Shown here: positions 9,130-18,964 of the stretch, in pieces
Numbering within the stretch: the first letter of the stretch is position 1
Layout of the letters: each line of letters opens with the position of its first letter
DNA from: an uncultured Alphaproteobacteria bacterium
GTDB taxonomy: Bacteria; Pseudomonadota; Alphaproteobacteria; HIMB59
Reading direction: 5' to 3'
DNA length: 64,000 bases
Assembly (NCBI GenBank): GCA_902599045.1
Contig: CACKEA010000001.1
Location: 1 to 64,000, forward strand
The notes under the pieces: generated by a model
What the model was told of the DNA's origin: nothing
The model's database searches: none
What the model saw: only the letters and a program-made list of their open reading frames with translations
Position numbers and translations under genes: made by a program

Positions 9130-10467
9130 TTATAAATCCTTGCCTGCTGTCATTTCTCGAGATTTAATTCTTAAGTTAGCCCCTATTTGGGTAAAAAAAT
9201 TAGGCGGCAAAGGACTAGGTTTTTCAATATTTTCATACTTATCAAGTTGAGATGAATTTGATTTACATGCCTTATCAATTATTAGTTTTCCTGCCAAAGT
9301 TCCTTTAACTGTTCCCAATCCATTTGAACAGCAAGCAGAAAAGAGATTTTCATCTAGCTCACCAAAAGCAGGAGCACCGTTTAAAGAAAGACAAACTCGA
9401 CCTCCCCAACTAAACTCAAAAGGTATTTGATTTAAGTTAGGAAAGCGTGCTAAAAAACTTTTTCGGTGTTTTTGACAAGAATTTTCAAAATCAGAATTAA
9501 GTGACTCGAGACTTTGACGACACCTCCAAGTATTCCTAATGAGAAGCCTAGATTGATTTTCATTGACCTTTATTTTTCTGACAGTGGTGCCTATAGGATT
9601 TGAGGAAGTCAAACCCCATGAAGGATCACTTTTTAAAATACCATCATCAAATTTTTTAGTAAGAGAGGAATAGGTAAAAATATGAATGAGTTGATTTTTG
9701 TAAAATCCAAAATTAGTAATATGCCCATTCACTGCAAAAATAATATTTTTAGTAACTATTTTTCCTTGTGGGGTATAGGCATCCCAATTATTATTTTTTT
9801 TTTCAATTTTTTTTATAGGGCTATTTTGAAAAACTTTAATTTTATCATTAAGTCTCTCTGCTATTCTTTTTATATACTCTGCAGGCTGAATTAAAATTGT
9901 TCCAGGGGTATAAATTCCATGTTGATAATAATTGGAACCAGTGATTTCAGACATCTGTTTGGAATCTAAAGACTGATAGTCCTCTCCTAACGCCTCTAAT
10001 TGTTTTTTATAATCTTTATTGAAAGAAATGCCTTTGGGTGTTGCTGCACCATTTAGCTTACCTATCTTATTGTATACACTTTGGGGAATATCAAACTCTT
10101 CAACCATTTGTGATGAAAATTCTATAGCCTCTCGATGAAGAGAAATTGTATCTTTATCTTTTTTAATTGAACTTAAATAGTCACCTTTTGCATTTATGTT
10201 ATGAGGAACATCGATCATGAAACCACTATTCTGGCCAGCAGCTCCTTCACCAATACCAATTGCATCAATGAGAATTATTTTGTCGCCACTACGAAGCTCC
10301 GTTAGTCTTTTTGCTGCAGATATGCCTGTAAAACCACTACCAATAACAAGCCAGTCACAGGTGTGATCTCGATCAAGAATGGGAGCAAAATATCGGCTGT
10401 CACTTGTTTTTAACCAGCCATTTTCCCCAATTTCCAATGGAAATTTGCTAGATGAGTAAGCAGTCAA
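9130..10467 (-). CDS. FAD-dependent amine/amino-acid oxidase (DAO family, PuuB-like)
   Basis: DWLVIGSGFTGISAAKRL (FAD-binding GxGxxG) and EGAAGQNSGFMI; C-terminal FSACCSNGLGTVKGTLAGKLI. Confidence 0.85.
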   Translation of the reverse strand: MTAYSSSKFPLEIGENGWLKTSDSRYFAPILDRDHTCDWLVIGSGFTGISAAKRLTELRSGDKIILIDAIGIGEGAAGQNSGFMIDVPHNINAKGDYLSSIKKDKDTISLHREAIEFSSQMVEEFDIPQSVYNKIGKLNGAATPKGISFNKDYKKQLEALGEDYQSLDSKQMSEITGSNYYQHGIYTPGTILIQPAEYIKRIAERLNDKIKVFQNSPIKKIEKKNNNWDAYTPQGKIVTKNIIFAVNGHITNFGFYKNQLIHIFTYSSLTKKFDDGILKSDPSWGLTSSNPIGTTVRKIKVNENQSRLLIRNTWRCRQSLESLNSDFENSCQKHRKSFLARFPNLNQIPFEFSWGGRVCLSLNGAPAFGELDENLFSACCSNGLGTVKGTLAGKLIIDKACKSNSSQLDKYENIEKPSPLPPNFFTQIGANLRIKSREMTAGKDL

Positions 10468-10484
10468 AGTACTCTAAATAGTTA

Positions 10485-11555
10485 CTACCCTTTAGGTAAC
10501 CACTTCTCTTCAGCTTTATATTTATCTTGATGCTTGGTATTAATGCTACTTAAAGTTTTATCTGTGCCTAAGATAAAATGTTTGCTCATGTCAGGATAGT
10601 ATTTGTAGGAGATAGGTTTACGACCTAAAGCCACAGCCATTTCTCTTACATGGTGTGGGGCTGCCCCACAGCATACTCCAATAAAATTAATATTTTTACT
10701 TTGACAATCTTTGGCAAACTCAGCCATTTCATATCGATTACAATAAAGATTATCAATACCCACAGGGAACGGTCTGTTATTAGGAATACAATCACAGCCC
10801 TCGTCTGGCAAAGAAAACCAAACGGGAAATTTATCTGTAGTTCTGACGGGAACAGGCAACCCTGCAACATGACAAGATACTTTTTCACGAATTTTAATTA
10901 AATGTTTCATTGTATGGATAGGTCCTCTAAAACAATTTAAGCCCACAACCTCAGCACCATTATCTTCAAACTTTTTACAGGCATCCTCCGGGGTATCATT
11001 ATCCCTTGTAAGGTCATTTGCTGGTATAGCTAAATTTACCACTGCTATTAAGCCTGCCTCTTTTATTTTTTTAAGAGCAATCAACGCTTCCCCAGTCCAT
11101 TGAATTGTTTCAGCTACAACAAAGTCCACGCCTGCATCCTTTGCCCAGCCAATCTGTTCTTCATACATCCTCTCTACTTCAACTAATGAGGATTTATTAT
11201 TAGGATCATATATATTCGTGTTCGCAACATCTCCTGCGATCATTAAATCTAAATCAGGAAATTCATTTGCAGCATCTTTTGCAATTTTTAAAGCATTTAA
11301 TTGAAGTGGTTCAAGTAATTCCTCTTTACCTATCAATCGAAGTTTTTCACGATGACCGTAATATGTGAACGCTTGAACAACATCACTGCCTGCTCTAATA
11401 AATTCTCGATGAAGCTGGGTGACCACTTCTGGATGCTCTAAAACTACTTCTGGTACGAAGGCGCCTGCCTGTAAATAGCCCCTTTTTTCCATTTCAAATA
11501 AATAACCCTCAGCACACAAAACTGGGCCCTTGTCTAATCTTTGAATTAAATCCAT
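10485..11555 (-). CDS. Betaine-homocysteine S-methyltransferase-like enzyme
   Basis: FTYYGHREKLRLIG, GLNCFRGP and IGVCCGAAPHHVREMA (GLNC...CC zinc ligands); M at 11555 preceded by GAGGAGAGG is a better start than 11576. Confidence 0.85.
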   Translation of the reverse strand: MDLIQRLDKGPVLCAEGYLFEMEKRGYLQAGAFVPEVVLEHPEVVTQLHREFIRAGSDVVQAFTYYGHREKLRLIGKEELLEPLQLNALKIAKDAANEFPDLDLMIAGDVANTNIYDPNNKSSLVEVERMYEEQIGWAKDAGVDFVVAETIQWTGEALIALKKIKEAGLIAVVNLAIPANDLTRDNDTPEDACKKFEDNGAEVVGLNCFRGPIHTMKHLIKIREKVSCHVAGLPVPVRTTDKFPVWFSLPDEGCDCIPNNRPFPVGIDNLYCNRYEMAEFAKDCQSKNINFIGVCCGAAPHHVREMAVALGRKPISYKYYPDMSKHFILGTDKTLSSINTKHQDKYKAEEKWLPKG

Positions 11556-11650
11556 AAACCTCTCCTCATAATGCATAAAACTCTATTATGGAAATAAACC
11601 CATTTCTAGTTTAAAAAAAGATAGGATATTAAAGGTTTAGGAGAGTAAAA

Positions 11651-12739
11651 GTGGGGGCAAAAAAAGCAGATTTTTTCGACTCGAGGGATAAATATTTATC
11701 TTTTGTCAATTCAACAAATGAAAAAAGTAAAATTGCTTTTGAACTCGCTAAATACATAAAAAAATCAAAGATAACTAAAGATGCTTTTAGAATTTTTGAC
11801 GCCGGAACTGGTGACGGGAGTGTAATCTCTACACTTTTATCTGCTACTCATGAGAAATTTCCCGAGGACCCTATTATTGTTGTAGGAAAAGAAATAAGCA
11901 TTGATGATATCAATAGTTTACTAGCTTTTTTAGGTTATCGGTTCTATGAACATAAAAATTTAGTTTTTTGTATTACAAATGCCTCTTACAAAGATATTCA
12001 TAAGAAAGAGTTTAAAGATTGCAAGCTTATAAAAAAAGAACTTTCAGGAAACTCTAGTTTTAGTTTTAATCAACAACTTATGAGTATGAGTGATGTAATT
12101 AAAAAGAATTGGGAAATAAAAGAAGTTACATCTTCTACAATATTACGACCCAAACATAAAAGCTTTATGGTTATTTATAGAAAAGATCAAAAAATTCCTT
12201 TAATTCATTTAATTCCTAAAAAATTAACTGATGTCCCCAAGGTTTATGATTTTATTATAGCCTCACAAGCCTTTCGATTGAGATCGCCCTATCAAAGAAC
12301 TTTGAATCTGGTGTTATTACCATTGATAAGGATGTTAGATTTTAAAGGGCAACTATTTTTTATCTACTCATCAGGAAATGATTTTACGAAAAAAATATTA
12401 AAACAATTTTTTCCTAAAATTAATCCATTTCAATTTAATGACCCAAAAACTTTTATAAAAACTATCTCGCAAAATATTCCTGAATTTTCAAAAAAATACA
12501 AAGTAAATGTATCGAGTTTCCTTTTCTCTTTCCTAAATATATCTCTTTCTTCAAAAAGAAAATTTTCTCCCATGAATTCACTAGGACTCTGGAATGCCAT
12601 TACTTATGTAGGTCAAATATCAGAAAATGAGCAAAATAAAATTAATATAAATGTTAAATTTTTGGATAAAATCAGCAGCAGTGCAAAAAAACTCTCTTTA
12701 AACTTTAAAGATAATATGATTAGGTTTGAAAAAAAATAA
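11651..12739 (+). CDS. Class I SAM-dependent methyltransferase-like protein of unknown function
   Basis: FDAGTGDGSVIS (motif I-like), KEISIDDIN, YDFIIASQAF and FKGQLFFIYSSG consistent with a Rossmann MTase; GTG start; 19 nt before dddP-like gene. Confidence 0.55.
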   Translation: MGAKKADFFDSRDKYLSFVNSTNEKSKIAFELAKYIKKSKITKDAFRIFDAGTGDGSVISTLLSATHEKFPEDPIIVVGKEISIDDINSLLAFLGYRFYEHKNLVFCITNASYKDIHKKEFKDCKLIKKELSGNSSFSFNQQLMSMSDVIKKNWEIKEVTSSTILRPKHKSFMVIYRKDQKIPLIHLIPKKLTDVPKVYDFIIASQAFRLRSPYQRTLNLVLLPLIRMLDFKGQLFFIYSSGNDFTKKILKQFFPKINPFQFNDPKTFIKTISQNIPEFSKKYKVNVSSFLFSFLNISLSSKRKFSPMNSLGLWNAITYVGQISENEQNKININVKFLDKISSSAKKLSLNFKDNMIRFEKK

Positions 12740-12758
12740 AATAAATTAATGTTTATAA

Positions 12759-14045
12759 ATGAGTAATTTTTCCAGCAAATTCGCAGATCGAAAAATTGGG
12801 CCAAAGTTTCTCGACTCCATCAATCAAAATTATCAAAATCAAATCTATAAGCCTCGACTCTATGAAGATAAGATAGATTTTGAACGTCTAAGAATGTACC
12901 GATTAAACAGGGTGCAAGAACAATTACGTTTAAATAATTTGGGAGCGTGCATTTTATTTGATCCCATTAATATTAGATATGCAACTGATAGCAGAAATAT
13001 GAGCTTATTTACAATGCATGAACTTGTTCGTTTTGTGTTTATTTCTGCAGACAATAAAGTAGTTTTATTTGATTATCCTAAAAGTGAACACCTTTCTAAT
13101 CACCTTTGTACAATTGACGAAATAAGAGAAGTAGTAAGTTGGGATTTTTTTTCTGCAAATAATTTTGTAGATAAAAATGCAAAACAATGGGCTAGCATTG
13201 TTCAAGATTTAATGCGTGAACATTCGCCTGATAACAACAGGCTAGCCATAGATGTATCTGACCCTGTTGGAATTCAAATGCTTCTCAAACAGTTTGATGT
13301 TGAAATATTAAATGCTCAAAAGATAGTTGAAACCGCCAGATCAATTAAATCAGAAGATGAGTTAGTATGCATGAAGGCCTCTATTGAAACAGCTGAAAAA
13401 GGAATGTGGCTGATGAAAGAAAAATTACATGCTGGAATGACGGAGGAAGAACTCTGGTCATATATGCATAAGGTTAATATTGAAAATGGGGGTGAGTGGT
13501 TCGAGACTCGTCTATTAGTATCTGGCCCAAGAACAAATCCATGGCTTCAAGAATGTAGTAATCGTGTGATTGAAGCAGGTGATGTAGTAGCTTTTGATAC
13601 TGATATGGTTGGGCCCTATGGTTATTGTGCTGATATCTCTCGAACCTTTGTTGAGGGAAATAAGTTTAATGATGAACAAAGAAGGCTTTATGATTTAGCC
13701 TTGGAACATATTAACCACAACAAGTCTTTGATTAAAGCTGGTTTAAACTTTCGAGAATTTGCAGAACAATCTTGGAAGTTACCTGATAATTGTTATGACA
13801 ATCATTATCCTTGTATTATCCATGGCGTGGGATTATGTGACGAGTGGCCTTTTGTTGCCTACCCCAATAAAGATTTTAGTAACTCTGATTACTCTGCCCA
13901 TTTTGAAGAAAATATGACTATTTGTGTTGAGAGTTATATTGGAGAGGTTGGCGGAAAAGAAGGTATAAAACTTGAGGATCAATTCTTGGTAACTAAAGAT
14001 GGGCTTGAACAGTTGAGTTCATTTCCTTATGAACAATCAAACTAA
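12759..14045 (+). CDS. dddP: DddP-type DMSP lyase (M24 metallopeptidase fold)
   Basis: FDPINIRYATDSRNM, GGEWFETRLLVSGPRTNPWLQECS, FDTDMVGPYGYCADISR, IHGVGLCDEWPFVAYP and CVES...KLEDQ closely match remembered DddP sequence; metal ligands and catalytic Asp conserved. Confidence 0.85.
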   Translation: MSNFSSKFADRKIGPKFLDSINQNYQNQIYKPRLYEDKIDFERLRMYRLNRVQEQLRLNNLGACILFDPINIRYATDSRNMSLFTMHELVRFVFISADNKVVLFDYPKSEHLSNHLCTIDEIREVVSWDFFSANNFVDKNAKQWASIVQDLMREHSPDNNRLAIDVSDPVGIQMLLKQFDVEILNAQKIVETARSIKSEDELVCMKASIETAEKGMWLMKEKLHAGMTEEELWSYMHKVNIENGGEWFETRLLVSGPRTNPWLQECSNRVIEAGDVVAFDTDMVGPYGYCADISRTFVEGNKFNDEQRRLYDLALEHINHNKSLIKAGLNFREFAEQSWKLPDNCYDNHYPCIIHGVGLCDEWPFVAYPNKDFSNSDYSAHFEENMTICVESYIGEVGGKEGIKLEDQFLVTKDGLEQLSSFPYEQSN

Positions 14046-14050
14046 AGGTT

Positions 14051-14070
14051 ATTTTCTAAAGAAAATTTTT
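14051..14070 (+). terminator. Possible AT-rich intrinsic terminator after the dddP-like gene
   Basis: ATTTTC-TAAA-GAAAAT followed by TTTT. Confidence 0.3.
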
Positions 14071-14395
14071 AAATTTTACTAGATATCCAGTTTTTTAAAT
14101 CAGCCTCTGAACCTAAGCCGATTTTAGTATCAACTATAGAACCGTCTTTGAATAAAATCATTGTTGGAATACTTCTTATACTAAAATTTGCTGGTGCTTG
14201 AGGGTTTTCATCAATATTAATTTTTTTGATCGAAATTTTATCTCCCATCTCTATGGCAATATTATCTAACATGGGAGCTATTGCCTTACAAGGGCCACAC
14301 CATTCAGCCCAAAAATCCACTAAAACAGGTGTATTTTTTGAATATTCCATAACCTTCTCTTGAAAGTTACCATCATCAATTTGTTCAACTAACAT
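14069..14395 (-). CDS. trxA: Thioredoxin
   Basis: VDFWAEWCGPCKAIAPMLD and SIPTMILFKDG. Confidence 0.95.
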   Translation of the reverse strand: MLVEQIDDGNFQEKVMEYSKNTPVLVDFWAEWCGPCKAIAPMLDNIAIEMGDKISIKKINIDENPQAPANFSIRSIPTMILFKDGSIVDTKIGLGSEADLKNWISSKI

Positions 14396-14414
14396 AGTTT
14401 ATATATGGGAATTA

Positions 14415-15056
14415 TTATTGGTTTTTCAAATATAATTCTTTTGTTCCCACATGTGGATTAACACTAAAAGTTTCATATCCATATAATTTTCCTTCAATAG
14501 AGCAATTAATCCAATAATCTTGGATGTTAAAAATATCAGGATAATGATTAAGAGATTTATTTCTGATTAAGTGACATCCCTGAAATCGTGTGTTGTGATT
14601 GATTGATGGAAAATTGATAATATTTTTATTTTTCATATCTAAATCAAAGATTTCACTACTTGAATTTACAAGTAGTAGATTTTCAACATGCTCATTTTCA
14701 TTAAAAAAATTTATGGATTCTTTTATTTCATTTACAAAAGTCTCTTGCCATAAATTATCAGTATTGAAAACTAATAAATCATCATTTTGTATTTTTTTTA
14801 TAGCGCCCCCTGTTCCTAGAATGTTGGGTTCATGAGATATAAAAATATCTATGTAATTTTCTTTGATGTAACTTTCTAAGATTTGGTTTTGATAATGTGT
14901 ATTAACAAAAATTCTTTGATGAGAAATTTTTTGTGCTATTTCTATTGCATAATCAATAAGCATTTTCTGGTTTATCTTGAGCATAGGTTTAGGAATATTT
15001 TTTGTTAAATCATCCATTCGGTTTCCATAACCAGCAGCTAATACTAAAATATTCAC
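14415..15056 (-). CDS. Nucleotidyltransferase, MurU-like (N-acetylmuramate-1-phosphate uridylyltransferase)
   Basis: LAAGYGNRMDDLTKNIPKPMLKI and GTGGAIKK; next to AmgK-like kinase. Confidence 0.8.
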   Translation of the reverse strand: MNILVLAAGYGNRMDDLTKNIPKPMLKINQKMLIDYAIEIAQKISHQRIFVNTHYQNQILESYIKENYIDIFISHEPNILGTGGAIKKIQNDDLLVFNTDNLWQETFVNEIKESINFFNENEHVENLLLVNSSSEIFDLDMKNKNIINFPSINHNTRFQGCHLIRNKSLNHYPDIFNIQDYWINCSIEGKLYGYETFSVNPHVGTKELYLKNQ

Positions 15057-16025
15057 TTATTTAGTTTTTTTATAAATATATATAAAAATTTCTCTTAAGT
15101 CCCAAAAACGTAAATATTCAACATGTTTAAAAATCTGCTTCCAAGTTTCTGTTCTATATTTTTTTAAATACTTAGGCTTTCCAGTATCAAATAGTTGTAC
15201 CCAGTTTCCTAAAATTCTTAAATTTCTTAATAAACTTACAAGATGAATGCTCTCTTTGAACTCTTTTAAGTTTATATTCTGTTTTTTTGCATAAATTCTC
15301 ATCAATCTTTCTTCTGTAATTTGTGAGTAAGACCTTCGTGAATCAAAAATTAATGATGCTATGTCTAAATGAGGATGATTGTAATGTAAGTCTTGATGAT
15401 CAATGACATATAAGAGACGCTTATAGTAAATAAGATTTTCTAAGAAAAAGTCTCCATGTGTAAGAACTGGTTTATATTTTTGTTGTTTTTCAGTATTTTT
15501 CTTTAATGAAAATACAATCAGTTTATTTAAATAAAAACCAATTTCAATCTTATGGTCATAATGTTGAATATATTTTCTAATGCCCCTGACGGCATCATTT
15601 AGTAAATTTGAGAGAGGTTTTGTTTTAATATCGGATATTTTTTTTTTAGTATTTTGTAAATTTATAATAGCTTGAGTTGCTAGAGGAAGTATTTGCTTCA
15701 TATAATTTTTTTTAAAATATCTTGCTGCATTCGTAGTTGGAAAATAATCCATTATTACAAATTTATGACTACGGCTAAGATCTATAATACTAGGGGTATT
15801 TACATTTTGTTTTATTAATACCTCCGTGGCTTTTACATATTTTTTAAAATCATTAGGTTTGTTTTGAAATGATAGTAATAAAAGTTTTTTATTTGCAGTT
15901 TTACAAAGTTTAAATACTTTATCTGAAGCATCAGACTCAAAATTAATAAAACCTCCAACTTTAAAATTCTTACTTGAAAGATGTTTTTTTATTTTTATTA
16001 AATTTAATTTATTTTCTGGAGCCAT
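15057..16025 (-). CDS. Aminoglycoside phosphotransferase-family sugar kinase, AmgK-like
   Basis: LTHGDFFLENLIY, YVIDHQD and HLDIASLIFD kinase motifs; tsaE-amgK-murU context. Confidence 0.8.
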   Translation of the reverse strand: MAPENKLNLIKIKKHLSSKNFKVGGFINFESDASDKVFKLCKTANKKLLLLSFQNKPNDFKKYVKATEVLIKQNVNTPSIIDLSRSHKFVIMDYFPTTNAARYFKKNYMKQILPLATQAIINLQNTKKKISDIKTKPLSNLLNDAVRGIRKYIQHYDHKIEIGFYLNKLIVFSLKKNTEKQQKYKPVLTHGDFFLENLIYYKRLLYVIDHQDLHYNHPHLDIASLIFDSRRSYSQITEERLMRIYAKKQNINLKEFKESIHLVSLLRNLRILGNWVQLFDTGKPKYLKKYRTETWKQIFKHVEYLRFWDLREIFIYIYKKTK

Positions 16026-16453
16026 TTGTTGTTACGAGATTGAATTTTAATTTCCCTAATTTTATTTTTCAAATCAATTTTGATAAATAAGGCCTCATCG
16101 AAATATTTGGTTTTTAAAGCTTCTAGAGGCCATTCAATAAAAATACAATTATTCAAAAGATATTCATCAATATCTATCGAGGAATTATCAACTTGATAAA
16201 AATCGAAATGTACAACATCATATTTTTTAAAATTATAAATGTGCTCCCGTTGGTAAGTCGGGCTTCCTTGAAAAAATAGTTTTTTTTTCTCAAGTTTTGC
16301 AATGCCTTCTAATAGATACCTAATAAGAGTTGTTTTGCCTGATCCCACCTCTCCTTCGAAAAAAAATATTTGATGCGCAGAAATAGATTTAATTAATTTT
16401 TTTACAATTTCATCAAGTTGTTTCTCTTGTGAGATAGAAAAATTTAAACTCAA
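16004..16453 (-). CDS. tsaE: tRNA t6A biosynthesis ATPase TsaE
   Basis: FFEGEVGSGKTTLIRYLL, SPTYQREHIYNF and HFDFYQ. Confidence 0.88.
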   Translation of the reverse strand: MSLNFSISQEKQLDEIVKKLIKSISAHQIFFFEGEVGSGKTTLIRYLLEGIAKLEKKKLFFQGSPTYQREHIYNFKKYDVVHFDFYQVDNSSIDIDEYLLNNCIFIEWPLEALKTKYFDEALFIKIDLKNKIREIKIQSRNNKWLQKIN

Positions 16454-17626
16454 CTAAGCAAGGGATTTAAAATCAGAGACTAAATCTAAACTCTCCCATG
16501 AAAAAGCACCAGTAGAGCTATCATGAGTTCTGCCAAAGTGACCATAAGCTGATGTTTGTTCGTAAATCGGTTTATTTAACTGCAGTTTCTCTCTAATTCC
16601 TCTTGGCGATAAGTTCATAATCTCAGGTATTGCTGCCTCAATTTTGGCTTCATCTATTTTATTTGTGCCTTGCGTGTTAACATAAATTGACAAAGGCTTA
16701 GCCACTCCGATTGCGTATGACAATTGAATTGTGCATTGATCACATAAACCTGCGGCAACAATATTTTTTGCAAGGTATCTAGATGCATATGCAGCAGAGC
16801 GATCAACCTTTGTTGGGTCTTTTCCAGAAAAAGCCCCTCCACCGTGTGGTGCCGCACCACCATATGTATCAACAATGATTTTTCTCCCAGTAAGGCCTGT
16901 ATCTCCATCTGGTCCACCTATTACAAAGTTACCAGTCGGATTTACGTAATATTCACTATCATCAAAATTTTTTAGAAGCTCTTCAGGTATTGATTGTTTT
17001 AAAGCTGGATTTACAATTTCTTTGACATCACTAGGAGAAAGTCCATCAGCGTGTTGAGTTGATATCACAACTGATGTTACAGCATTAGGTTTACCATCAA
17101 CATATTTAAGAGTTACTTGACTCTTAGAGTCAGGCTCCAATCCCTTCATGCTGCCATCTTTTCTTCCCTTAGCCATTAGCTCTAAAATTTTGTGAGAATA
17201 GTAAATCGGGGCAGGCATTAACTCTGGTGTTTCTGTACAAGCATACCCGAACATTATTCCCTGATCACCAGCGCCTTCATCTTTGTCAGATGATGAGTCT
17301 ACACCCATTGCAATATCTGCTGATTGTCCATGAAGTAGATACTGAACATCTGCGGTTTGCCAATGAAATCCGTCTTGTTCATAACCTATATCTTTAATGC
17401 AATTTCTAACTTTCGAGATTATTTCATCTTTGTCTTCTTGAACTGGGCCTCGAATTTCACCTGATAAAACAACCTTATTGGTCGTAGTGAGTGTTTCGCA
17501 AGCTACTCTTGCATATGGATCTTTTGCAATAAAATGGTCAACTACTGCATCTGAAATCCGATCAGAGACTTTATCTGGGTGACCCTCAGATACTGACTCG
17601 GATGTAAAAATAAAATCTTTTCTCAT
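16454..17626 (-). CDS. metK: S-adenosylmethionine synthetase
   Basis: [34 protein letters not shown] and [19 protein letters not shown]. Confidence 0.97.
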   Translation of the reverse strand: MRKDFIFTSESVSEGHPDKVSDRISDAVVDHFIAKDPYARVACETLTTTNKVVLSGEIRGPVQEDKDEIISKVRNCIKDIGYEQDGFHWQTADVQYLLHGQSADIAMGVDSSSDKDEGAGDQGIMFGYACTETPELMPAPIYYSHKILELMAKGRKDGSMKGLEPDSKSQVTLKYVDGKPNAVTSVVISTQHADGLSPSDVKEIVNPALKQSIPEELLKNFDDSEYYVNPTGNFVIGGPDGDTGLTGRKIIVDTYGGAAPHGGGAFSGKDPTKVDRSAAYASRYLAKNIVAAGLCDQCTIQLSYAIGVAKPLSIYVNTQGTNKIDEAKIEAAIPEIMNLSPRGIREKLQLNKPIYEQTSAYGHFGRTHDSSTGAFSWESLDLVSDFKSLA

Positions 17627-17628
17627 GG

Positions 17629-18909
17629 CTAATATCTATATGTATCTTTCTTAAATGGTCCTTGATTTTCGATACCCAAATAATCACTTTGATCTTTTGA
17701 CATTTGGGTCAATTTTGCTCCAACTTTTTCTAAATGAAACATAGCAACCATTTCGTCTAATTTTTTGGGGAGAACATAAACTTTATTTTCATAGTTTTTG
17801 TAGTTTTCCCATAACTCTATTTGAGCTAAAACCTGATTAGAAAATGATGCGCTCATAACAAAACTTGGGTGTCCAGTTGCATTACCTAGGTTCACTAATC
17901 TTCCTTTTGAAAGAATAATGAGTTTTTTGCCATCCGGGAATGTTACCTGATCAACCTGAGGTTTAATCTCTTCCCATTTGTAGTTTTGTAAATCATCTAT
18001 TTGTATTTCATTGTCAAAGTGACCAATATTACAAACAATGGCACGGTCTTTCATTTCTCTCATATGATCTTGTGTGATAATATCTTTGTTACCTGTTGCA
18101 GTTACGAATATATCGGCATACTTACAAGCATCATCCATAGTGACGACTTCATACCCCTCCATTGCAGCCTGTAGGGCACAAATAGGATCAACCTCAGTTA
18201 CTTGAACTCTAGCACCGGCTCCTCTTAGAGATGCTGCGCTACCTTTTCCAACATCTCCATATCCTGCAACGACTGCAACCTTACCAGCCATCATAACATC
18301 TGTTCCTCTTCGGATACCATCAACCAAACTCTCCTTACAACCATATAAATTATCAAATTTACTTTTTGTGACAGAGTCATTAACGTTTATAGCAGGTACT
18401 TGGAGAGTTCCTTTAGATGCCATTTGTTCTAAACGAAGAACACCAGTTGTAGTTTCTTCTGAAAGTCCTTTAACATTTTTAAGAAGTTCGGGATATTTCT
18501 CATGCATGCGAAGAGTCAGATCTCCCCCATCATCAAGAATCATATTTGGTTCCCATCCTTCAGCTTCAATAGTTTGGTCTATGCACCACCAAAACTCTTC
18601 CTCATTCATTCCCTTCCAAGCAAATACAGGAGTACCACTTTGAGCTACTGCTGCAGCTGCGTGATCTTGGGTTGAATAAATATTACACGAGCTCCATCGA
18701 CACTTAGCTCCAAGTTCGACGAGTGTTTCAATTAAAACTGCTGTTTGTATGGTCATGTGAAGACATCCCATAATATTTGCCCCAGCTAATGGCTTTGATT
18801 TACCATATTGTTCTCTTATGGCCATTAATCCTGGCATTTCAGTTTCTGCAATTTCGATTTCTTGTCTTCCGAAACCATGTTCAGAAATATCTTTTACTTT
18901 GTAATCCAC
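17629..18909 (-). CDS. ahcY: S-adenosylhomocysteine hydrolase
   Basis: [30 protein letters not shown] and [41 protein letters not shown] start. Confidence 0.97.
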   Translation of the reverse strand: MDYKVKDISEHGFGRQEIEIAETEMPGLMAIREQYGKSKPLAGANIMGCLHMTIQTAVLIETLVELGAKCRWSSCNIYSTQDHAAAAVAQSGTPVFAWKGMNEEEFWWCIDQTIEAEGWEPNMILDDGGDLTLRMHEKYPELLKNVKGLSEETTTGVLRLEQMASKGTLQVPAINVNDSVTKSKFDNLYGCKESLVDGIRRGTDVMMAGKVAVVAGYGDVGKGSAASLRGAGARVQVTEVDPICALQAAMEGYEVVTMDDACKYADIFVTATGNKDIITQDHMREMKDRAIVCNIGHFDNEIQIDDLQNYKWEEIKPQVDQVTFPDGKKLIILSKGRLVNLGNATGHPSFVMSASFSNQVLAQIELWENYKNYENKVYVLPKKLDEMVAMFHLEKVGAKLTQMSKDQSDYLGIENQGPFKKDTYRY

Positions 18910-18964
18910 ATAACCCTCCTTTTAGATAGACTATTTAAAATAAAATATGATTTATTTAGTGTTA

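Noticed and set aside
10650-10901. Antisense and alternate-frame ORFs inside the BHMT-like gene
   Set aside because: Shadow ORFs of a well-supported coding sequence.
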